From Miltoncostaea oceani (GTDB taxonomy: Bacteria > Actinomycetota > Thermoleophilia > Miltoncostaeales > Miltoncostaeaceae): a stretch of DNA of 64,000 bases. This document shows positions 58,757 through 64,000 of this stretch, piece by piece. Position numbers and translations under genes: made by a program. Below the pieces are notes generated by a model. That model was not told the DNA's origin. It did not search any database and saw nothing but the letters and a program-made list of their open reading frames with translations. How positions within the stretch are numbered: position 1 is the stretch's first letter; each line of letters opens with the position of its first letter. The stretch lies in contig NZ_CP064357.1 of the NCBI RefSeq assembly GCF_018141545.1, positions 310,001 to 374,000 on the forward strand, in the 5' to 3' direction.

Positions 58757-59497
58757 GTGTCCCATGACCCCAAGGCGCTGCGCGCCCGCATCCTCGCCGA
58801 CTGTCCCCTCGCCCTCTCCGACCTGCCCCCCGGCGAGCGCGACCGCACCTTCGAGGTCCTCTGGGCGGCGATCACACGCCCGGACCCGGGTCTTTCCCGG
58901 CGTCCCACGGCGCCGAGTCGCGCCCATGAGTCGCTTCCCGCCCGCGCCCCCCGGCTGATCGGCCTCGCGGGCGCCCCGCAGGCCGGCAAGGATGTGATCG
59001 CCGCCCATCTGAGCAGCCGCTTCTCCTCGGTCTCTCATCTGGCCTTCTCCGACCCGATCCTCGGGGAGGTGAATGCGTTCCTCGAGCCCTTCGGCGTCGA
59101 GATCCACGACCAGAACAAGAGCACCCCCGAATACCGGCTCACCCTGCAGCAGTGGGCGATGATGCGCCGACGCGAATCGGAGACCTACTGGTCGGCGCAG
59201 GCGTCCGCGCGCGTCGAGGGCCTCTGGCGCGATGGCGCGCGGATGGTCGTCGCGACCGGAGTGCGGGACGAGTTCGATGTCCGCGCCGTCCTCGGCCTCG
59301 GAGGGCAGATGTGGAGGGTGGAGCGACCCGGCAGCGACCAGGACCTGAGCCATCCGATCGAGCGATCGCTGGCGGGTCTTCCGGACTCGGTCTTCAGCGC
59401 GACGCTCGTCAACGACTCCGAAGGTGACGTCAGCGACTTCTGCCGGCGCGCCGAGCTCCTGCTCGAGCGTGCGGCGGTCGTGCCCTCGCGCGTATAA
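58757..59497 (+). CDS. Deoxynucleoside monophosphate kinase-like P-loop protein, 246 aa
   Basis: P-loop GLAGAPQAGKDVIAAHL is followed by LAFSDPILGEVNAFLEPFGV and a conserved later part VVATGVRDEFDVRAVLGLGG with MWRVERPGSD, the layout of phage-type dNMP kinases (T4 gene 1 group). These phosphorylate dNMPs in DNA precursor supply, fitting the RNR genes at 13-18 kb. Leaderless GTG start. An Arg/Pro-rich segment follows the start before the domain. Activity is inferred. Confidence 0.82.
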   Translation: MSHDPKALRARILADCPLALSDLPPGERDRTFEVLWAAITRPDPGLSRRPTAPSRAHESLPARAPRLIGLAGAPQAGKDVIAAHLSSRFSSVSHLAFSDPILGEVNAFLEPFGVEIHDQNKSTPEYRLTLQQWAMMRRRESETYWSAQASARVEGLWRDGARMVVATGVRDEFDVRAVLGLGGQMWRVERPGSDQDLSHPIERSLAGLPDSVFSATLVNDSEGDVSDFCRRAELLLERAAVVPSRV

Positions 59498-59560
59498 GCA
59501 CTAGGCCCCTGGGAGGCGAGAAGGGGGAGGGCCCGGGCGCGCAGGCCGGACTATCGGGTG

Positions 59561-60928
59561 ATGAGCAACCCGATCAACGCCGCGTCGCGAAGGGCCCCGG
59601 ACTCACAGGAACGCGAGCGGATCGTGATCATCGGTGGGGGCTTCGCCGGCTTCTACTGCGCCCTCGCCGCGGAACGCCACAACGGTGGCCGCCTGCATGT
59701 GACCCTCGTCTCCGAGTTGAACCACCTCGTCTACACGCCCTTCCTGCCTGAGGCGGCGGCGGGGACCCTCGAGCCGCGCCACGTGGTCGTTCCGATGCGC
59801 GGCACGCTCGGACCGACCCGCTTCGTGCTCGGCGCCGCCGTCTCCCATGACCCGGTGGCCGGGACGATCTCGGTGCGTCAGCCGACCGGCAACCTGAAGG
59901 TGGTCGAGTACGACCGCCTCCTAATCACCCCCGGCTCGATCACCCGCGTCTTCCCGATCCCGGGCCTTCGCGAGCACGCCGTCGGCTGCAAGACGCTCGC
60001 CGAGGCGGTCCACCTGCGCAATCAGGTGCTCCGCCAGCTCGAGCTCGCGGACGCGTCGATCTCCCCGCATGAGCGCCGGCGCCACCTGAACTTCGTCTTC
60101 GTCGGCGGGGGCTATGCGGGGGTCGAGGCCCTTGCGGAGATGGAGGACCTGGTCCGCGCGGCGATGCGGCTCTACCCGTCCCTCCGCGATGAGCGGGCCC
60201 GCTTCGTCCTCGTCGAGGCGACCGGCCGGATCTTCCCCGAGGTCGGCGAGGGCCTGTCCGATTACTCGATGGCCCAGCTGCGCGAACGGGGGATCGAGCT
60301 GCGGATGAACACCCAGCTGGTCGACGCGACCGGCGGCCGCGCCCTGCTCAGCGACGGTGAGGAGATCCCGACCGACACCCTGGTCTGGACCGCCGGCGTG
60401 CGACCCCATCCGTGCCTCGAGGCGCTCGGGATGCCTCTCAACGAGCGCGGGCAGGTGCTCGTCGACGAGTTCATGCGCGTCGGCGGCTACCCCCGGATCT
60501 TCGCCGCCGGCGACTGCGCGGCGGTTCCCGACCCCGCCCGCCCGGGGATGTCCTGCCCCCCGACGGCCCAGCACGCCATCCGCCAGGGGCGCCTCGCCGG
60601 ACGCAACTTCGCCCGGGTCGCCGCCGGTGAGGAGCCGAAGCCCTTCAACTACAAGACCCGCGGTGTCTTCGTGAACCTCGGCCGCTACAAGGGAGTGGCC
60701 CGCTTCGGGCAGCGCGGGGTGAAGGGCCTGCTGGCCTGGGTCGCAACCCGCCTCTACCACCTCAGCCAGATCCCCGGGACCGGTCGTAAGGCGCGCGTCC
60801 TGGCGGACTGGAGCCTCGACCTGCTGTGCCGGCGCGACACCGCCGAGCTCGGGACGCTCGGGCGCCCGGAGCCGCTTGAGCGCCGCGTCGGCCCCCGCCG
60901 GGGGCCAGAGGCTCGGCGCGAGCCCTAG
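59561..60928 (+). CDS. NADH dehydrogenase, type II (NDH-2)
   Basis: FAD-binding site IVIIGGGFAGFYCALAAERH; second nucleotide site FVFVGGGYAGVEALAEMED; GDCAAVPDP near the flavin, and a C-terminal amphipathic/membrane-docking part (GVKGLLAWVATRLYHLSQIP). It oxidises NADH and passes electrons to quinone without pumping protons, at the inner face of the membrane. ATG at 59561 chosen over the GTG one codon upstream. Its stop is shared through CTAG with the convergent gene at 60925. Confidence 0.93.
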   Translation: MSNPINAASRRAPDSQERERIVIIGGGFAGFYCALAAERHNGGRLHVTLVSELNHLVYTPFLPEAAAGTLEPRHVVVPMRGTLGPTRFVLGAAVSHDPVAGTISVRQPTGNLKVVEYDRLLITPGSITRVFPIPGLREHAVGCKTLAEAVHLRNQVLRQLELADASISPHERRRHLNFVFVGGGYAGVEALAEMEDLVRAAMRLYPSLRDERARFVLVEATGRIFPEVGEGLSDYSMAQLRERGIELRMNTQLVDATGGRALLSDGEEIPTDTLVWTAGVRPHPCLEALGMPLNERGQVLVDEFMRVGGYPRIFAAGDCAAVPDPARPGMSCPPTAQHAIRQGRLAGRNFARVAAGEEPKPFNYKTRGVFVNLGRYKGVARFGQRGVKGLLAWVATRLYHLSQIPGTGRKARVLADWSLDLLCRRDTAELGTLGRPEPLERRVGPRRGPEARREP

Positions 60929-61128
60929 TCCTCGGATGAAGGCCGCAGTCCGGTGGCACGCCACCAGCGCAGCTCGGGCTCACCGTCGAACCGGACCAGC
61001 CAGGACGGCCCGTCGTCGATCGCGAGCGTGTGCGGCTCGCTCACGGTCAGGCCGCGCCGGCCCATGGGCGTCTCGACCCGCATCGCCGCGGTGAGGCCCT
61101 GACCCCATGAGGGGTCCCCGCCGCCCAC
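60925..61128 (-). CDS. Small hypothetical protein, 67 aa
   Basis: GTG start 5 bases after the clpS stop, so translation is probably coupled to clpS. A beta-rich small protein (VSEPHTLAIDDGPSWLVRFD, PELRWWRATGLRP). Its stop overlaps the NDH-2 stop through CTAG. Function unknown. Confidence 0.62.
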   Translation of the reverse strand: MGGGDPSWGQGLTAAMRVETPMGRRGLTVSEPHTLAIDDGPSWLVRFDGEPELRWWRATGLRPSSED

Positions 61129-61133
61129 GCCGG

Positions 61134-61427
61134 TCAGCTCTGCTGGAGCTCGGCGAGTGTCAGGCCGAACTCGGCCAGCTGCTCGTGGTAGAGCTCGGCG
61201 GGCTCACGGTGGCCGCTCCACACCACGGCGCGGCCGCTCATGTGGATCTCGACCGCCATCTCGAGGCCGCGTTCCAGGCTCGTCGAGGGCAGGACCTTGT
61301 GGAGTGCGACCGTGACGCCTTCGAAGGTGTTGTGGTCGTCGTTCAGGACGATGACGAGCCAGGGGCGATCGACGCGGGCGGTGGTGTCGGTGTCCACATC
61401 GGGGCGGACCGGTGTCTGGGTGCTCAT
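61134..61427 (-). CDS. clpS: ClpS adaptor protein, 97 aa
   Basis: ClpS core: WLVIVLNDDHNTFEGVTVAL (Leu-Asn-Asp-Asp binding pocket), LEMAVEIHMSGRAVVWSGHR and LYHEQLAEFGLTLAEL. ClpS binds N-end rule substrates and delivers them to ClpAP/ClpCP protease. The ATG at 61427 is preceded by TATCCC at leaderless spacing. It forms a unit with the 67-aa protein downstream. Confidence 0.92.
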   Translation of the reverse strand: MSTQTPVRPDVDTDTTARVDRPWLVIVLNDDHNTFEGVTVALHKVLPSTSLERGLEMAVEIHMSGRAVVWSGHREPAELYHEQLAEFGLTLAELQQS

Positions 61428-61495
61428 GACCAAGGGATACGACGTCCGCGAGAGGCTGCAGCACCGGAGGTCGAGTGCCTTCCTGGCCGCGCGCC

Positions 61496-61942
61496 CTATA
61501 TGCCCTGAGCCACCTTCCACGTCCCGTCTTGCAGCACCATCTGTGCCTGACCCGAGCGGCCAGCGCCGCCCGGCCATGAGACTGCGAGCCGCACGACGGC
61601 GCGCGTTCCTGCTTCGCTCAGCACTTCGGCTTCGAACCGGCCGGCGCCCTCAGGCACCTCGGCAGCGCGGCACTGGGCGACGGTCTGACGTACCCACGCA
61701 TCGCGATCCAGGGGCGGGTCTGCCGTCAGATCGAAGCCGGCTGCCGTGTCCTCGGCGTCGCAACTGCTCACCGCCTCGAACCAGGCCTTCCCCGCAGCAG
61801 CCGGGTCGGTCCCATGGCTGTCCGGCAGGGCCTGTTGCTGGTCGCCACCACCACAGCCGGACAGGATGATCGTTGCTGCAACACCGGCTACGACCAGGGG
61901 CGCGCAGGATCGCGCCCCTGGTGGCCCTGACCTGCCGGTCAC
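61496..61942 (-). CDS. Lipoprotein, 148 aa, DUF4878-like
   Basis: Signal with lipobox ILSGC (VVAGVAATIILSGC) gives lipid anchoring. The rest resembles NTF2/DUF4878-type secreted domains (AAAGKAWFEAVSSCDAEDTA, VVRLAVSWPGGAGRSGQAQM) with a single extra Cys pair. GTG start at 61942. Extracellular; function unknown. Confidence 0.72.
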   Translation of the reverse strand: MTGRSGPPGARSCAPLVVAGVAATIILSGCGGGDQQQALPDSHGTDPAAAGKAWFEAVSSCDAEDTAAGFDLTADPPLDRDAWVRQTVAQCRAAEVPEGAGRFEAEVLSEAGTRAVVRLAVSWPGGAGRSGQAQMVLQDGTWKVAQGI

Positions 61943-62141
61943 AGACGATCGAGAAAGTGGCAGCGGGGGTTCCTGTCGCTCTACTGGTCCTCCGACCGGT
62001 GAGCCCCGGGTGTCCGAGACGCTGCGGTCGCAGGTCGCCGAGTCTAAGCCATCCTGGCGGGAGCAGCCAACGTGATCCTCTCGACCCCTTCGCTGTCGTC
62101 TCGATCGAGCGGCGACGTCGGTCCGCTAACTCCGCCCCGAG

Positions 62142-62867
62142 TCAGTGGGGCGCGTCCCGTGGCCCTTGCCCCGGCTCGCCTGACATCTCCTCATCGAGGG
62201 AGTCGAGCAACTGTGCGCGCGCCGGCCAGAGATCCCTGAAGCAGGGACCCTCGGCGTCAGCGGTGAGGGCATTGCCGCGGCGCTCGCCGAACCAGAGGGC
62301 GAAGGCGTCTGCGAAGTCCTCACTCTCGGACGCGGTGCGCCCGGCGTGGTCGGTGACCCATCGGCCTCCCTGGATGAGCCCGATCCCGTCCGTCCGCTTC
62401 CACCGCCGTTCTGTCAGCTGACCGTCGGCATCGCGCGCCGATTGCCAGCGGTGCGTGTACGCCTCCGGCCCATCTGGCAGATGCCGCTCGATCGCGTGAG
62501 CGAGCTCGTGGTCGAGGACCAAGGGCGCGAGTGCGAGCGTGAAGGCCCCGTTCTCCTCATCGGCGAAGACGACGATCCGGCGATTCCTGGGGTCATAGAG
62601 CGCGGCCGCCTGGGTGAATGCCTCGGGGCGGTGGTCGAGCAGGGTCACCGCGCCGAGCCAGAGTCCCGCCCCTGGGGGCCATCCGTCGACGATCGCGGTG
62701 ATCGCGCGGTCGACCCCGGACGGGAGGCGCTCCGCGACCTCGATATCGACTCTGTTCGCGAGGAGACTTCGGGTCCTGGTCGTCCGGAGGGCTGTATCGA
62801 GCGCCATCGTGCCATCCAGCCTGGGTGACGCGACCTGTGAGGCGCCTCCGGCCCGCCCCCGGCTCAT
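62142..62867 (-). CDS. Putative zinc metallopeptidase with M-S-R-G start, 241 aa
   Basis: MSRGRAGGASQVASPRLDGT gives a disordered basic N-terminus. The domain has VLDHELAHAIERHL (HExxH) and downstream ESEDFADAFALWFG as a candidate third ligand (Glu), the pattern of gluzincins such as lethal-factor-like peptidases. No signal peptide: it would act in the cytoplasm. Start codon overlaps the stop of the upstream gene (TAATG), so coupled. Substrate unknown; catalytic activity is inferred from motif only. Confidence 0.75.
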   Translation of the reverse strand: MSRGRAGGASQVASPRLDGTMALDTALRTTRTRSLLANRVDIEVAERLPSGVDRAITAIVDGWPPGAGLWLGAVTLLDHRPEAFTQAAALYDPRNRRIVVFADEENGAFTLALAPLVLDHELAHAIERHLPDGPEAYTHRWQSARDADGQLTERRWKRTDGIGLIQGGRWVTDHAGRTASESEDFADAFALWFGERRGNALTADAEGPCFRDLWPARAQLLDSLDEEMSGEPGQGPRDAPH

Positions 62868-63286
62868 TACGCCTTGAGGCCTGAGAAGGCGGTGTTGCGC
62901 GCGTCCGGTCCGCGGGCGATGAGTGCCGCGCCGTCCAGATCGAGAAGGAGCAGCCCCGCGGTCTTGCCAGCCTCCTCATCCGCCGGCCAGGCGATCACGT
63001 CGAGGGCGCGGGAGGTCGAGGTCCAGAGCCCGAGCTTCTGCCGGTCCGCCGCGATGCTCGTCCGCTCGGCATAGGTGAGGCTGTGGATCCGGGCTGTGAA
63101 GGAGTGCTCGCTCACCCCCCGTACCCATCCGTCAGGGTCAGCCTGCTCGGATGCCGGATCGGACCAGGACGCGACCTCGCAGGTCATCGTGAGGGCGATC
63201 GCCCGTTGCGGCTCGTCGCGGACCTCGATGATCCTCGCGTTCACCGCGTAGAAGGAGTGGCCGCTGATCCGGTGGAGGATGTCCAT
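62867..63286 (-). CDS. Hypothetical protein, 139 aa
   Basis: Starts MDILHRISGHSFYAVNARII. Beta-rich (IEVRDEPQRAIALTMTCEVA, ARIHSLTYAERTSIAADRQK) with an acidic C-terminus. TAATG overlap couples it to the downstream metallopeptidase, so the two may act together, e.g. as partner or inhibitor; that is speculation. Family not recognised. Confidence 0.7.
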   Translation of the reverse strand: MDILHRISGHSFYAVNARIIEVRDEPQRAIALTMTCEVASWSDPASEQADPDGWVRGVSEHSFTARIHSLTYAERTSIAADRQKLGLWTSTSRALDVIAWPADEEAGKTAGLLLLDLDGAALIARGPDARNTAFSGLKA

Positions 63287-63340
63287 GGGCCAACCGTAGG
63301 ACGGGTCCTTCTTCGCGCCTCGGTTCCCGCCGGTCCGGGG

Positions 63341-63601
63341 TCAGCCCCCGCGTGCTCCGAGCCAGCCCTTGCTGCGGCAGATCTCGGTTGCCTCTGTGAG
63401 GGTGAAGCGGGTCCGCGCGATGAAGTCGTCGCTGCGCGAGGAGGGGAGGGGCTCGTATTCCCACTGGCCTGAGCGGTTCATACAGAAGCCTCCAGAGCGG
63501 ACGATCGCCCAACGATCTCGGTCGCGCAGGGAGATCGTGACCCTCGTCTCCTCGAGCGAGAACTGACTGATGAACGGGACGAGCTCGGGCGGGATCTCCA
63601 T
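63341..63601 (-). CDS. Hypothetical protein, 86 aa
   Basis: ATG at 63601 6 bases after TATCTT, so leaderless. Helical and charged (MEIPPELVPFISQFSLEETR, ARTRFTLTEATEICRSKGWL) with one Cys near each end. Function unknown. Confidence 0.65.
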   Translation of the reverse strand: MEIPPELVPFISQFSLEETRVTISLRDRDRWAIVRSGGFCMNRSGQWEYEPLPSSRSDDFIARTRFTLTEATEICRSKGWLGARGG

Positions 63602-63607
63602 GAGGCG

Positions 63608-63613
63608 AAGATA
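63608..63613 (-). promoter_or_regulatory. -10 element TATCTT (minus strand)
   Basis: TATCTT on the minus strand lies 6 bases before the ATG at 63601. Confidence 0.55.
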
Positions 63614-63705
63614 CGACCGCACTGTCCTGCGGCGCGCGAACTGGTGTGAGGCGCGAGGCAGGCGGGCCGTACCGAAGCTTGCCGCTTCGGGTCCCCGCCA
63701 CAGGC

Positions 63706-63711
63706 TACGGT
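63706..63711 (+). promoter_or_regulatory. -10 element TACGGT, leaderless start
   Basis: TACGGT is 6 bases before the GTG at 63718 of the gene cut by the right edge. Confidence 0.5.
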
Positions 63712-63717
63712 GAGCAG

Positions 63718-64000
63718 GTGAGTGAACCCTTCCCCCGGGCGTCCGATGCCGACGAGAACGAACGCAACCTCGCCAGGCTGACTCTTGTCTGGGGGATGCT
63801 CGACCGGCTGGAGGTCGGTCCGAGCGGCCGGCTCGAGGGCCTCTCGGCATGCGAGAGGGATTGGCTTGGTCGCATCCTCATCTCCGGTCAGAGCGGCCTT
63901 GAGCTTCGGCTCGCTCTCGGGGTTGCGCTCAGTCTCTTCGAGTCCTCTCCGCGTCCGATGGTCAGGAACTCGATTGATCCTGGTCTCACGTCCGCCCTCG
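63718..64000 (+). CDS. Hypothetical protein, truncated at right edge
   Basis: GTG start (VSEPFPRASDADENERNLAR). The visible 94 codons give a helical soluble protein (GLSACERDWLGRILISGQSG, LALGVALSLFESSPRP). No metal or membrane motifs are seen yet, and the frame is open at base 64000. The family cannot be judged from this fragment. Confidence 0.65.
   Translation, partial: MSEPFPRASDADENERNLARLTLVWGMLDRLEVGPSGRLEGLSACERDWLGRILISGQSGLELRLALGVALSLFESSPRPMVRNSIDPGLTSAL

Overview
This is a GC-rich (roughly 70 percent), densely packed bacterial window of about 75 protein genes and 19 tRNA genes. The gene families suggest a high-GC actinobacterium, possibly a Thermoleophilia/Solirubrobacterales-type lineage: class Ib ribonucleotide reductase in nrdH-nrdI-nrdE-nrdF order, ClpS, a glycoside hydrolase family 6 enzyme, TasA/SipW-type surface proteins, DUF11 proteins and many leaderless TAnnnT promoters. 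The lineage is an inference. There are no ribosomal or phage structural genes. The mix of nucleotide metabolism, a tRNA array, homing-type elements and many unrecognised small genes would fit a megaplasmid, chromid or large island, but the window cannot decide this.

Layout. 1-5.5 kb: a subtilisin-like protease cut by the left edge, a secreted GH6 glucanase and small unknown genes, with a striking palindrome pair at 4030-4084. 5.5-12.7 kb: the first of three large paralogous unknown proteins (family A), a short region with a 25-bp direct repeat and clustered CTAG sites, secreted proteins, a peptidase E-like enzyme and small Cys-rich or acidic proteins. 13-18.5 kb: the nrdHIEF operon, whose large subunit is interrupted by two inteins, one at each of two active-site cysteines. 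18.5-21 kb: RDD membrane protein and an RlmN-like radical SAM enzyme. 21-28 kb: a cell-surface region (DUF11 proteins, TasA-like matrix protein, SipW-like signal peptidase, Fn3-like protein, L,D-transpeptidase, lipoprotein). 28-31 kb: TIM-barrel epimerase-like protein, family B paralogue, DUF488. 31-41 kb: pilin-like LamG protein and large secreted proteins (metzincin-like protease, SGNH hydrolase with calcium repeats). 41-48 kb: tRNA array of 16 genes with a tandem LAGLIDADG homing endonuclease inside it, one more tRNA at 47.8 kb, and small genes. 48-56 kb: DedA, CorC/HlyC-like and ZIP transporters, two more tRNAs and a second pilin-LamG protein. 56-64 kb: metallophosphoesterase, family C paralogue, dNMP kinase-like protein, NADH dehydrogenase II, ClpS, a putative zinc peptidase and a gene cut by the right edge.

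The most unusual signals are: (1) about ten otherwise unrelated proteins begin with M-[AGS]-R-G although their codons differ, which suggests a shared N-terminal tag; (2) a three-member paralogous family (A, B, C) with a C-terminal CxH...CxxC module and an Arg-rich tail, all carrying that same N-terminal motif; (3) invasion of nrdE at two catalytic cysteines; (4) a widely spaced tRNA array with a resident homing endonuclease and some aberrant tRNAs; (5) many leaderless promoters, two of which expose very small genes of 44 and 23 codons.
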